A stretch of DNA of 64,000 nt from Clavelina lepadiformis (GCF_947623445.1 NC_135247.1:4962501-5026500); one strand, 5' to 3'; shown: positions 1 through 13,000, counted from the stretch's first letter. Notes: generated from the sequence alone by a model not told the origin. Numbers and translations are program-made.

Positions 1-98
1 AAATTCAGGCATCCTGTGTACCATTCTTATTCTATGGTAACATATAAAAGATTTATTAATTATCAAAGCTCTTCGTCTTCTTCGCTATTCAACGCGAT

Positions 99-1572
99 CT
101 AATACCTGCCATCTGGAGCGTACAAATCCGTATCAAAGATCAAATTATCTTCCTCTTCAAAATTTATCCGAGAGGAACGTCTTTGCTTGTTCTAAAAAAA
201 CGATTAATTTTGAAAATATGTTTGTAGTCCCCTAAAAGCCAACATTCTCCTCTACAAGACTACAATATATCCATAGGCCAAAAACTACGCCTCGGAAACT
301 TAAAACATGTCTTAATTGCCGCACCTCTTTGTTGTTTGGTTTCTCAGAATTGGAGTTTTCAAGATCCTTATCGTTGACGTAAGTCTCTGTCGTGGAATCT
401 TCCTCGTTATCTGGCTTCCAGTAGTGCGCTTTGTTGGGATCTTTTTCTGGCGAGTTCCGTAGTGCGACTACCGAGTTAATTTTTTCCCGGGTTTTAGTTC
501 TGCTTGAATCTTTGAACGCGGCTGCGAAATGCAGCAAGTTTAGAGTTCGATTCACAAAACTTATGATTTGTAGACACACCATTATCTCTTTCATTATAGC
601 CTATATTCGCGACACAATGATGTTTACTGTACTTACAAATACCCTTTGAGTGATATCTGCACCAGAGAGTTACGTCAATGGACAAGTTGTAGCAGTTTAA
701 TATTTCATAACAGAATATCAAATAACAAACATGTTAATATGTAATAATACGTGCCGATATACTGTTTTCAAAATAATTGTTTCCTGTTTTGAAATATCAC
801 CTCTAGTTGTCGTTGTTACATTCAGACTTAATTAGCTTCTTCCCTGGCAGCACTTACTTGTTTTTGACTGAAAGCCATATTGTTTCTTCTTCGTCGAGTT
901 CTTCTTTTTCCAATTTTCAATTTTTTCTTGTATGTCATCGTTTCGTTTCTTCTGTTGCTGCATCTTCCTCTCACGGTTTTCCTCTTGCATTCGATGATTG
1001 GCTTTATCGTAATATTTGCTGCCAAAATCGTTATAACATTTCAAAAGTTTGCTACTTTTCTACCAAATTATACGCAATGATAGTATCTGTAGAATTGCAT
1101 GGTAAAGTAGTACTCAAAAGATATTGTCACTTAAAAATGTAGGTTACAGCAATTATAGGCTATCTATATATAGGAGGTCCCATTTTTGACAATCGTTTAA
1201 CTCCGCTTTTGTTCAGAATAACACGGACGTTTTAAGCGAGTTCCAGATTTCATATTTACTCGAGAGATCTTTCAATATCTGTTGCTGTTCTGACTCTCAG
1301 CATCGTTTTGTTTGCTCCTGGAGTGCTCACGTATCCGAAGTAATTTCGACCATAATCTATCACCACAAACACTTTTGTTACCAAGTCATTTCGTTATTTC
1401 GTGTTGCTTTTTTGATAATTTCCAGGTCGTTATATATTCTGATTTCTTCGTCACGATTCATTGGTACAGTACCTTTGTTTATGGTTGTCTTCGGTCGTCT
1501 ATCGTCTCCGTAAATTTCATCGTATTGGTCACGTGATATGATGTCGTCGTCGCTGTCACTTGTGTCTGTCAT
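99..1572 (-). CDS. Acidic/coiled-coil protein of unknown function, four exons
   Basis: Four minus-strand exons join in consistent phase: 1382-1572, 858-1051, 325-521 and 99-191, giving about 224 residues. The start is secure because a TAA stop lies directly upstream in frame. The N-terminus is acidic (MTDTSDSDDD). Exon 2 is a strongly charged Glu/Lys/Gln helix, probably a coiled coil (residues about 65-125). Exon 3 is Lys/Glu/Asn-rich with a central HYWKPDNEED stretch. Exon 4 ends in an acidic tail with LYAPDGRY before the stop. Donors GTAACA, GTAAGT and the weaker GTGCGG, with AG acceptors, were read directly. An AATAAA signal lies at 52-57 on the minus strand. No signal peptide or membrane segment is seen. 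I do not recognise the family. The composition suggests a cytoplasmic, possibly cytoskeletal or ciliary coiled-coil protein, which is inference only. Confidence 0.7.
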
Positions 1573-2785
1573 TTATGTGGTATTGTAAATAGTAAATACA
1601 TCTACTATCAGATAGTAACTATCTTATTCTAAAGCTTCTAAATCTTTATGACTACTGCACGTCATCGTTTGCGTTAAGAAATTCTATTCAATTTACAATT
1701 TTTTGGGAGCTTTGAACTTCGTTTCGAGTCGAATTTCAAGCCTTGCAGCTCGCGCCTCAAGTTGGCTTGTTGTCGACGAAGTTCCGACAAATGGTATCTG
1801 CGTGTAACCACAGTTTGTATTATAATTGGATTGCATGCATTGCGCTTAGTTATTCTAATTGAGAAATTGTCCCGAGACAGTTTTTAACACCAGCAATATA
1901 CAGTGATAAAACTAGTCAGTGAATGTTTTAACTAGTGTTGTTTAACCATAGCTGACGAAATTAATGCCAATATTTGTCTGAATTGAGTTGAACAAACCGT
2001 TATTACGTATAACTTTAACAATTCATCCGTTGATATGCGAGCTTCAAAGGGTCACAGAATTTGGATTTTCCAGAATGACATCGTTTGTTTGACGACATGA
2101 CAGCATACAAGATGCGGTCAAGACACTATCACTAACGTAAATTTACATTTAGAAAAGCTCGTATGTAGTAAGATTACTATAGCACACAAGAACACTCCGT
2201 ATCCGAAAACATCGGTATATTGCTTGCTGTTACTACTTATCTTCCTAGCTTTATTGCGATCATGTGAACTTTGTGCAAATACCGTCTCCACGGTGATCAT
2301 TGCCATATAAATCTTGGTTGACATTGATTAAATATTTATTCAGATGATACCGCGACAGGTATAGTCACACAACTCGCTGTTATTTGTCCCGTTGTGAGGC
2401 ATATGAGGCGTTGCATTTGTAATGGACTTTTCCAAATTATATAATATATACCTTATGTTTATGGATGTGTTTATTTGGATCACATCTTTAAACGATACAT
2501 TTTGCGTTGTTTATGTTAGCAACATAAAGTCGAAGGTGTTACGAAAATATCTCAAAACTATCATGCGTTTTCGTGGTAAAAATACTTTATTTGAGAATAC
2601 ATTGCTTAAGTGTGTGACGGGTACATGACTTATTTATAGATAGGTGTAACGGCTTATGGTAACCTCGTGACAAAAGCTAAAAGCGACTTTGTAGTCGCTT
2701 CGCTGTTGCCAGTTGAATGTTTACAGTTAAAAATCGAATGTTATACGCTTAATGCTGTAATATAAACACTGTTGCCACAACATAC
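1573..2785. other. Intergenic, no supported gene
   Basis: AT-rich sequence upstream of the acidic/coiled-coil gene. Short open frames occur on both strands (for example 2118-2324 minus, with one hydrophobic stretch), but none has convincing splice borders or a recognisable domain. A small inverted repeat (AGCGAC/GTCGCT) sits near 2681-2698. Confidence 0.5.
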
Positions 2786-3276
2786 CGCATTTCGCTTTCT
2801 ATTCCGCCTGCATCATTGAACTTTTGAGCTAATCGGATTTCCGCTCTTCTGCTTGACTTTCGAGCTGCGTCAGTTCTTCTTGTGATGTCATAATTAAGCT
2901 TTTTCATTGTGAGGATTGAAACTTTTTAACCAGCATAAATTTTTTAAGCTGTAAAGTCACATTCGATTACTAACATTGGAAGAAACTTACACTGATACCG
3001 AATTGCTGGAGATTTCACCCTTTGAGAGGTATATAACCAACTACCAGTAGTGTAGGAAGTCAGTATGCCAAGCAAGGCATTCTCTTTATCTGAGAATTTG
3101 TTAATAAATTTTAAGGTTTCTCCTTCCCTAAAGCTCATAAAATGGACCGTAAAGTCGGTTGCCTTGGTTTCTGCTGGCAGTCGTCCTTCTGCTCCCTGCT
3201 GCCTTATCGGTTTATTTTCTCTCTCAGTCTCGTATGTTGCAGTTGTGGCGAGAACGTGGTTAACTTTGTTTATCAT
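2786..3276 (-). CDS. Possible two-exon piece of an unrecognised gene
   Basis: Two minus-strand stretches can be joined in phase: 2991-3276 (or slightly longer), ending T|GTAAGT, and 2786-2921, starting after AAAAAG and ending CG|GTATGT. The first encodes a polar segment (EGETLKFINKFSDKENALLG within it). The second is a basic helix (RRTDAARKSSRRAEIRLAQK followed by FNDAGGIESEMR). Both are open throughout and the donors are good. I found neither a terminal exon nor a secure start, and no family comes to mind. A different reading frame of the second stretch is also open for 20 codons, so coding status is uncertain. The nearest minus-strand gene starts at 1572 with its own stop upstream, so these would belong to a separate gene. 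Confidence 0.35.
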
Positions 3277-4840
3277 GTGTTGAATGTTGTATCTTGCCTT
3301 GTTTTTTGAAATAGGTTTCTATCAGTTTCCGCTAGCTCTTATTCTTTGGACAAAATTTATTAAAATTTCCTTTTATGCCGAATTAAATTACCTACTCAAA
3401 ACCAAGCGCGTAATACAAAAATATGTAAGCAACCTGCGTTCTTACATCACAAAATCCCTTCGGCCTACAATTTAAGCGACGCACGAATCGGTTTTTCTAT
3501 TGTGGCCAAAATTACGAAGTGTTTTACTTTTCTTTACATGAGACTGAAATTCTCATAGTTAGATAACGGCTGACGTCATTTACACAACAAACACAGCGTC
3601 GTAATGAAAGTCACCTCAGCAGATAACATGATAGACGCTCAACGCGGTTGGTAACTTCATGTGTCTAACGATGTATGGTTGATTTTGAAGGGAAAGCGTT
3701 ATATCTCCATAAAACCATAAGGATTTCTTGGAAATTAACGTTTTGGTTACGTTTGTGGTGGCTTTAAAAATAATTTTGAAATCGGGACATATGCTTAAAA
3801 GCAAAAGCTCATTGATTTTAACTTGAACCGTAAAACAATACGATGAATAACATTTCAACTCCAAGCGAAATAAATTAAAATCATAAAATATCTTTTCCCT
3901 TCCGTAGGCTTGGACTATCATAAATGCTTATATTTTGTCGTTTTTTTGAACGTTTTTACTTTTAAGACGTTTTGTGAGATAAGAGCGAAGATGTTAACAA
4001 TATACATAACAACTACATAATATTTTCGCTGACGTAGGCCTATATTTTAAATATTTCTTGTTCTTATCCAAATAAAAATCTGAGTGCAGCAAAAATCCGG
4101 CAGAGAGAATCACGTCTTTGAACTTCAAAAAACTAATTGTTTGCACTGAGCAGATCGCCTTTTTATACTTACCACAAACTTGTTAAATGCGACACATTAT
4201 AAGAGTCTTGATGTAAGTTCGGATCGGATTTCGTGTACTTTGAAAACTTACAACTGATGTTTAACAGCCTTATGACATTCAATACTTACATAAACACTTT
4301 TGTTTTTGCAATTGGAAATAATGAAAAAACAATACACTTCAGCAGCCAATTACCTTTCCAAGTATTTTGTAATAATATTTTGTCAAGTTTCGCATGACAG
4401 AAACTTTGTGGAGCTGGGTTAGGCTCACAAAGAAGTGATGACGCGCAAAGCGCTTGATTTTTTTTTATCAAATAGGCTACGAGGTATAGGCCGCTTCCAC
4501 CTCAGTTTATAACGGCATCATAACGGAAGGTACAGGTATATGTCAAATACATCTTTTTCAACTAAAATCACATACCAAAACGCAAAGGTTTTATCAAACC
4601 TTTGTTATTTTGTATTTTTTAAAGTCAAGGCATAAATAATTTGTAAATAACATTGCCGTAAATTTAAGTGTTTTGTTTTTAATTTCGGTGTTAATAAGTC
4701 GCATAACGATAAATATGCACGATTAAAGCGACAAAAAAGAAAGAGCGAAATATTTCAGTATACCAAATTACATTCGATTGATTGCAATAGGTAAGTAAGC
4801 CAAAGTATATAAATTAGTAGCTGTGGTCAGTTGCAGGTTC
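3277..4840. other. Unassigned region with weak exon-like stretches
   Basis: Two minus-strand open stretches might be exons but are not recognisable: 3616-3921 (preceded inside by a GGTTCAAG acceptor-like site and ending just before GTGACT) and about 4382-4471 (ending GGAAAG|GTAATT). They could belong with 2786-3276, but no consistent joining was found. Confidence 0.25.
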
Positions 4841-4867
4841 AACGCTAAAAAGAAACTGAGATGTTCC

Positions 4868-5172
4868 AAACATTTTAAAAATAAGAAATTTTGCACTTCT
4901 TGCAGTTAAAAATACTTTGTTTTTAACGAACTTGTTTTGTGCTTGACTTAAGTTTGAACTTGGCCTTTTTAGGTCATCAGAATAGAGAAGTAGAAGAGAA
5001 ATTTTCTTTTCATTTTGTCGAAAACAACACACAAGGTCTCCACCACCAGAGTTCAAGATTGGAAAGCCAGTTAAAGCGGGGGCTATACCGGGTCCGGCCG
5101 GGTCTCCAGGCTTAAAGGGGCACATGGAGAAGTTGGGAAATGACCCAAATGAGATATGCCAAGTCAGAGAGC
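4868..5172 (+). pseudogene. Decayed copy of the collagen-lectin first exon
   Basis: This stretch resembles the first exon of the intact lectin gene 2 kb downstream. Near 4887, AGAAATTTTGCACTTCTTGC parallels the lectin start AAAAATTTTGCATTATTCTT. At 5062-5172 the plus strand reads KIGKPVKAGAIPGPAGSPG, then LKGHMEKLGNDPNEICQV and a stop soon after, parallel to the lectin's GKAGPRGLKGEPG...DPHEITQLRQQ. Gly-X-Y spacing survives (GPA GSP GLK), but the copy has no in-frame signal peptide: a stop lies upstream near 4980 and another closes the frame near 5170. No neck or lectin-domain exons follow before 6906. It is most simply a broken tandem duplicate. A highly diverged real exon with unrecognised partners is less likely. 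Confidence 0.6.
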
Positions 5173-6905
5173 ACATGCCGTGACTATATTGGAAAATTAT
5201 TATTATCAGCGTTGAAATTACTTGGAAAAATCTTTCGCTTTTGTCGACGCAAGATTTCATCCTTTTCTTATTACTTAATTTCAAAAAGTTTTGTTAATCT
5301 GCAAGCTGAAACTACCGCATATAAAAACAGAGGTAAAAGCTTTAAAACCCACCCGAAATTTAACATCATTTTTTTGGAAAGTGAATAAAAAATTGTCCTC
5401 TGACGGCTAATTACCTATTATTTTTATCAAGTAACATTGTGAAATCTAGTTGTATAAAAGGTCGTTAAGTCATAATTGGTTGAATTAAACGAATTATTTT
5501 GACTTAGCCGAAACTGTTAAATTAGTGGCAGATATACATGGATGGGCAGTAATGGATGTGTTACACTTGTTTTTGCCCTGTATCTGTTACGTTTCTCCCT
5601 TGCGGCCGATTGCGCGTTTCCGTGGTTAATTAAGCACATGTGTCTTTTTATCGACGTGTGTCCGACAAGTAGTTGCACTGACAGTTTTGTATTGGAGCTC
5701 CTGAAATGATCTGTGTGAACGAAAACTTGACTTAACTGGTTTTAAATAAAACATGTGCCTGTAATTCTAAGAGTGAGAACAGCAAAACGTAACAGATGCA
5801 TTTTAAAAATACATCTACATATACTGTAACTTCAGAAAACTTATAGGAAATTGGTATTTAATTTCCAAATACTGACTAAAAGTGTAAACAAATTGAGTTA
5901 TCTATTAATATAATATGTAAATTCTAAAATTTCGAAGGCTCTTGTATTTCAATGTTACTTTTTTAATTTTTTTATTGTTGGTTTTGTCAGCAAAGGTCAG
6001 AATTTAAACGAAATGATTTGGTATTACTTCATTGTGGCTTTTATTTTCAACTTTGTTTTCAAAACATTTATCGTGATTGGATTTTTCTTGACTTCAAAAC
6101 CTTTGTTCAAAGACTAACTCGGGAGTTGGCAATCATCTCAACGAGGTCGCCGTTGATTCTTAAAGGTAAGATGCATCTGCTTTCTGCAACAATACAAACA
6201 AATTGGGCTCAAGGTCTTTACTTAAAACGGCAGCTTGCCTGGGAAAAAAATAACAATTATACATGCAGTATTTAAGGCCATTTTGTCCGTAGATTACTTA
6301 AATTCGTTCTTGAAAACTCTTTCCATGTAGCCTAGCTAATAATAAACAATAAAGAATGAAATTTTAAGGATGAAGAAGAAACCCAAGTGGAATTCTTTAA
6401 ACAAACTCATCAAAATTAAGTTAGAGATTCATGGTTGGAAGTCTTTACTTGCGACCGTATAGCTACAATGAACAATTTGCTAACTGAATCAGTCGAGTGG
6501 ATCATTTAGTGTTCTGTAGCCAGCAGTTCAGTTCCAGTAACAAGAAATTAGCTGGACACAACATGAAGTCGCCATAACTTTTGTCCTTGTGTGATATTTT
6601 CTATTTATAGTAGTCATTTCGCAAATCAATACGTAACAAAGCCCATATTGCCAATGCGTTTTTCTCCGAAGAACAAGTCTGTACTTGCCCAAAATTCAAA
6701 CGTGACTTGTGCAAAACGTGAACTTGTCGAAGTCTTTGTTCTGAGTTTTTTACTTTGGGAATGGCAAGTTACAAGACAGTGCGGTAGTAGTGGTAGTGCA
6801 GCTGTTCAACGGGAGAGTGTTCTTGGGTTCTTTAAATAATAAGAACAAAGAAAGCTAAAAATGTTAAACTTTTGCTTTCATTAAAGCACACCGTAAAATT
6901 TAAGG
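5173..6905. other. Intergenic, nothing recognised
   Basis: AT-rich spacer between the decayed lectin exon and the intact lectin gene. No lectin-domain or neck exon, RNA gene or clear transposon ends were seen. It presumably carries the lectin promoter, but no TATA box stands out close to 6906. Confidence 0.5.
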
Positions 6906-8450
6906 ATGAAAAATTTTGCATTATTCTTAACCTTTGTAAGCTCATTGCTGCTTGTTGTCGCCCAAGACTCTGACGATATTTGTTTGTCAGTTCGACGCAA
7001 TGACATTCGAGCGGAAATATTAACCGGAAGAATTGGAAAAGCTGGCCCCCGTGGATTGAAGGGAGAGCCAGGCCAGTGCGCTTGTGACCCACATGAAATA
7101 ACCCAACTCAGGCAACAAATTGGAGCACTGGATGGTAAAAAATCATCATCATTGAACATTTCTACAGCATCCTAAAACTATGGTTACTAAGAGCAGCTTG
7201 CTTCGGAAAGAATCATAAACATGTTAAAAACTGCGTATAACCATTATGGCTATAGGGTTTACTTTCTATGCTTTGCGTGTTGATTTCCGGATGGAGTTGG
7301 TTTTCTGACTGAAAATGCTTAAAACTACAACAAAGTGTTTATAAAAGTACTCGGGTCTGATGAATGTTAGTATGTTTTGCTTTAATGAATTTTCTGTTTC
7401 GTTAACCCAATATCAAGTTTTTCTTACATTTTCAGAAAAAATACAACGACTAGCTGAAAAAAACGATGAACAAATCAGAAGGGGTATGTGAGGCTTTGGA
7501 GAAATAAGCTTATATTGCAGGCCGATAACGCTTGATGCTATTATAAATTATTATACCTGATATAATGATATATATAATCATGCAGTCTAAATAATAAGTT
7601 TACATTAAAAATAGAGATATAAAACAGACACAAATAAAATAAATAAAAAATAACTGCTCAAAAGTTCCAAAATTGTTAAAAATAGGTTGCTTAAAAGTAC
7701 TGTATATTGTACTGTATAAAGTAGCGCCTGCTTTTCTCTTTAGAGTTTGTGTCCATGACTCTATTTATTTCATATAGCTTGCGTTGGTGGCTTGATCTAC
7801 AAAGACGTTTGCATAAAACTGCCGTACGTGGTGGGCCGTAGAGTACAATTTGCAGAAGTGGAAAGAATATGCGCTTCCATGAACAGCACGGTAGCCGAAG
7901 TCGTCAATGACGTCATGTACGATCGTGTGTTCCAATATGTAAACTCGACATGGGTTGGTTCTGGTACGGCCCAATGGACGTACGTTTGGTTGCGGTCTAC
8001 GTTCGAGGTAAGAAGCAGAAACAGTAGATTATTTAAGCTGAACCACAGTAGGTAGTTTTACCAAGATTTCCGCAAGTGGATTAAAGATAACTCGTAATTG
8101 TTACCAAAAAAGCACTGGAGTCGCATGAAAGATTGAAACATAATCCGTTTTGACAACATTTGATTGTGACTGTTCAAAAATTAACCGCACGTCTAATCGC
8201 AAATGAATTAATTATTTATTTACAGCCTGTTAATAATCCGAACAACCACATCACGCTTTCATCTGGCGAAAAAATAACACTCTCAAAGTGGTTTCCTGGA
8301 CGACCCTACAAAGGAACTCAGAATGCAGCAAGAGTGAATTTGATGTTTGAAGTGAGTTTGCAGTTTAGAAGCGCCAATAACCGCAACAATCACCTTTGGA
8401 ATGTGGATCCAAATTCAAGCTGGCTTCCATTATGCCAATACAGAATGTGA
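6906..8450 (+). CDS. Secreted collagen-like C-type lectin (collectin/MBL-like)
   Basis: Four exons join cleanly: 6906-7134, 7436-7483, 7778-8007 and 8226-8450, giving 243 residues. Residues 1-20 form a signal peptide (MKNFALFLTFVSSLLLVVAQ). A short collagen region follows (about residues 38-55, six Gly-X-Y triplets, ending GEPGQCAC), whose cysteines could link chains. Exon 2 is a 16-residue charged neck helix (KIQRLAEKNDEQIRR). Exons 3-4 form a C-type lectin domain with ACVGGLIY, two further cysteines (DVC, ERIC) and a late HLWNVDP...WLPLC, the usual WND-like end. The Ca2+/sugar signature EPN or QPD is absent: WFPGRPYKG stands where it would be expected, so mannose- or galactose-type binding cannot be predicted. 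Family members trigger the lectin complement pathway. That role here is inferred from architecture. A polyadenylation signal lies at 8624. Confidence 0.88.
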
Positions 8451-8623
8451 GCCCAGTGTGGGCAATACAACATACCCAATGCGCCTAAGCTACAATATTT
8501 TAAATGCGGTGTGGTACAGTTAACAACGCAAACGCAAAATCCATGGTTTTACGTAATTTGGCATTTACACGAGCTAATATACTGCATAAGGATATCAAAA
8601 TTTGGTAGAAAACTTTTAATCCG

Positions 8624-8629
8624 AATAAA
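8624..8629 (+). terminator. Polyadenylation signal AATAAA of the lectin gene
   Basis: AATAAA lies 174 bases after the lectin stop codon on the same strand. Confidence 0.45.
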
Positions 8630-10093
8630 GCCAAACTCAACCGAAGTGTTTGAAATTTATTTCATTTAATTCCGAGATATCATGAAAATTCAAAACAGCA
8701 ATTTGGTATTCTTTGTTTTGGATACACTCACTTGAATGTTGACTAAACTACTTTTCGGCTCATCATTTTGTGCCAATTAAAACCCTTATATTGTATAATA
8801 ATTTTTCGCATCCTAACTTGTTTGCCAGCTTCGAGTTTATATTTCGTAAACAAAATCCATCCGTTATCCTGCCTGAAAATATGCGAAATAGACAGTCGAC
8901 TATAACAACTTCACCTTTCACACTTATATGCAAAAAAAAAAAACAGAACTATGAATCCGAGCAATAAGTTATGTATATCCATGGTTCAAAGGAATTCAAT
9001 GTGAAGAATTTCCAAGTGCTTCCTAAAAATGTTAAATTAATGACGTTTTAGTCGGGTATATTTCTGTAGCTATTAGTTTTTCCATTAGCCTTCTATGTGT
9101 GTATGCATTCATTTTGTGATTATGGGTGTACTACGGGAAATAAACTTAACGTACCGAAATCAAAACCATTTTAGTTTCCATTAAGTATAAATTTCCCGGT
9201 GGGTTGGTTCGCCACTGGATGACTGGTGTCTTTGGAGGATTGAAAGATTTCACCAGAAAAGCAAACCTTATAGAAAACAAGTTCGTTCCAAGCAAGGTCT
9301 CACTTGACCTGGACGGCAACCGCTCATGAGACATGAGTGGCGAAAGAATATGCAGAGAAAATAAAGCTTATATTAACTTTTTATATGATGAAATTAGCAG
9401 TGATGTTCACAAACAATGAAACCAGTAAGAAAGACTCGGACGCATAAAAAACCAAAGACTTGCCCAGGATGAAACAAACTTCGCTTATTGCCAAGTTCAA
9501 GAAAATCGGAGTAATTTGAGTTCGACGGTAGAATTTAAGCTACAGCATGGTTAAGAAATATTCGCAAAGTGTAGGTAAAGCAACATGAACATTACACTCG
9601 TATAGTAGGGCAATAACTTTTTGCACTCGCAAATTTCGCTTTGTTTCTATAATCGCCACAGAAGTGACATTCATGCATGTAACTGCGTAGTGTGTTATGG
9701 TTAACTTAAGTAATAATAACAATAATATAAAGCGTTGCGAATTTCATAAAGTAGGCCAAAGTATCGATAAAATGGTGAACAAAACAAAGTTAAAAGACAA
9801 AATGAACATTTCACAGTAGTGAAGAGACATCTTTGAACAAAACGGTATTTCGGTAAAAATCGAAACGAGGACAAACAATGAGTCGTTTTCTTTAGGTAAA
9901 TGTGCATATTACATTGCTTAGTTGAATAATCCACAACATCCAATCAAAATTACATTTTAGATGATTAATATATTACGACCGCTCATACTAAATATCGTAT
10001 TCGCTGTTACAGTACTTCCAGTAGCTAATTAAAACCAAATTATACCGCGGTTTTGTACGAAGGTGTCGCCCAACGTTGAACAACTTAGTGAGT
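8630..10093. other. Intergenic, one unexplained open stretch
   Basis: Nothing is recognised except an open plus-strand stretch at 9170-9310 after a TTTTAG site. It reads FPGGLVRHWMTGVFGGLKDF and on to a stop, has protein-like composition and may be an isolated exon relic. Its family is unknown. Confidence 0.3.
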
Positions 10094-13000
10094 TTAACCA
10101 AAGTCGTCTTGAATATCGGAGTCGTGAGTGCTTCGATATTCTTCAATCTTCTGCAAAGTAGCGCTGCAGACAAGAAAAATTGACGTTAAGAACCGACGTG
10201 ACGAGGATGACGAGGATGATACTCCAACGTGACAAAACGCAATTTAACGCACACAGTTAGATACGCGATCACTACGTCATGTTTATACACTGAGTTGCAA
10301 AATTTCATAACACTATGACAACATAAACGTCTATTAGATGTTACTTACGCAGCTAATTCTTTTGTTTTGGGCCGAATGTTTTTTTCTAGCACCGCAGTTA
10401 AAACATTAACTCCGTTTTCTTCTAATAGCAGTCTGATGTATCTGGCTGCGTGGGACATCAAAAAGTGCAAGGTACAATATAAAAAAACGGAAATGTCTAA
10501 CATAAGCCATTGATTTCAATAATTGTTTGTGATGAATACTGTAAGAGCATATATTTGAGTTATCTAATTAGAGTTTGTCCCCCACCATCAATTCCGGATA
10601 AGTTGCAGAGGGCCCACACCGCCCAATGTATGCATTCCGGCACGTCGCACTCTGCCAGGCGAAGAATCGGCACGAACGATCTAGGAAGCATTGGGCGTTA
10701 TTTGTCAGTGAAGTGCTGAGAAAATACGAAAATTCACTTCATACTACAGTGTATCACCTGTAGTTGATATTGCGTTGTGAGCATAGGTCCCAAGATTCTA
10801 TGACGTCATACATGTTCTGTCTGACGTCATCCCGTCTTGGTTCCTCGATGGTCCAAGCCTCGGGTCCATCCGATATAATGTGTGCCAGTGTGCCGCAGGA
10901 ATTGTACTTCACCTCAATGCCCGGGCTATCTCCAGTCAACAGTTTGCTACATAAATGCTCATTCTTACTAAAATGCTAAAATTTCGTGGAAATTAGCGTT
11001 AGGCGGCTTCACATGACGTCAGAATTCAAAATAATCTTGATATTTTATGGAGGGAATACCAACAAAATGTTTACCGAAATCGTTCAATAAGTATCGATTG
11101 CATTAATCGTGGCCGGAGTTCCTTTACTTCCGCAATATTGCCCTGCGTATAAAGAATTTAATAACTATGCATAATTATGGAGATATAATTAACAAGATAT
11201 TATTAATTATAATTAACTAGATACGGTATTCAAACCTCACTGCTTTTTTATTAAATGACAACTTACGACCAAGCCCATTATATTCTTATGAAGTTCCGGT
11301 TTGGTTTCAAATTCTTGAAAGCATTTCTTTAACAAAATCAATATAATACCAAGCTATAAGGAAAGTTTTCATTTGAAGTGGTATATGTTTCTTCAACTAG
11401 TAGACTACATACTGTAAATGCAGTTACAAAAATCCAGAGAAACATACATTAAAATTAAATCCAATAACCTTAACCAAGCAAGTCTCATAAGCGAACTACA
11501 ATAAACAAAACTGACAAACTTATTCCAACTACAAGTACCTCTAAAAGTTCCAAGCCACCCAAATCAATAAATTCTGTGCTATTCTGTGGAGTTTCATCTG
11601 TCACATTCCACAGCGTGCTCCATGCAACTTCCATAACCTCATCGCACTAGAAATCACACAGTGTACAAAATGCCACTAGAATTGAAATCTTTAAACATAC
11701 ACTAACTTATGACTGAAACATTTTTGTGCAAATTTAATTAGAGATGGTTTTTTTTCCTTCAACATACATTAACAAATATGGGCTTTGTATGGGTATGTAA
11801 AGGTTTAGTTCGCTAAAACAGTGCTAAAAACGTAAAATGATATGTAATTGTAATATGCAATGTGAAACGTAATACCTAAAATACAATACTCTAAAACGAT
11901 AGAGGAAATAGATACCAAAACTTACTAGTTTGTCGTTCAGTCTTTTTTTAATCACGTCTACTATGGTTGGTACGAAGTCAAGTCGTCGGACGTCTCGCTT
12001 CAAGTCATATTGCAGCGAGCACACTTTGATTTGGAAAATACAAAGTAACAATATAAACCGTGTGCAAATTTTATAGCACATGATTATGAAACAGTGTTTG
12101 ATAACGAACTAATCACGGAATGTTTTAACATCTAACATTAGTAATCGCATTCACACTACATCGGTTTCTGACTTTCGCCTTACCCATCGTATTGCAAAGA
12201 TGCATGGCAAGCGTGTTGACTTCATTATTGAACTGATGACGTTTTAGCGCGTTAAGGATGGTCTTTGCAATAACATCAAAGTTAAATATCTGCGAACAGA
12301 AGCAGGCGCTTATATGAATGCTGTGCATAGTTGAAATATTACGCTGCAGATAATCATTATTCATTAGCAGTATCTTACGAAGTCACAAGGAACGTCAAAG
12401 TGATACAATGTCAAAAGAACGTTGCGAACAATGAGATTATTGTCCATGTGAAGTGTTAAAATCTTCATAAATGCGGTGATGATGCCACTAAATCATAAGG
12501 TAACACATAAGCAAACTATACAGGTTAAGCAGTACAACGACAGTCGACACAGAGCTTTGTATAAATTGCAGCGGACTCTCAAATGAATGACTTACTTTCT
12601 TTGCGGCACAGCATAGAAAGTGTAGCTTTGCCGCGTTAAAAAGAAAAGGTTGGCAGTGCACATGAGTAATAGGTTATTATCCTGGGAATGACGGTGTACA
12701 GCTTCCAACAGCAGCTGTAGATACACAAATTACTTAAAAATTTAGTCGATATCTACCTCAAGGTCTTGAAATCAGTTTTGGTATGATACTATTTCACTTT
12801 TTTAATCAGTAACAAACCTTCAAAAGTCTGTTTGGACAAGGAAGGCTGTGAGACTCGTTTCGTCGAAATTCATACAACCGACTGAAGGCAGCAGTTAACT
12901 CAGGGGGTCTGTTGATGTTATGTTGGATGGATGTGATTATCTGATGATCGCTGTTATGACCAGCCACCTAAAATTACTCAAGTCATGGAGCACTAGACGA

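Noticed and set aside
4814-5284. 156-codon minus-strand open frame
   Set aside because: It is antisense to the decayed collagen-lectin exon. Its Pro/Gly-rich part is the complement of the Gly-X-Y stretch and nothing else in it looks like a protein.
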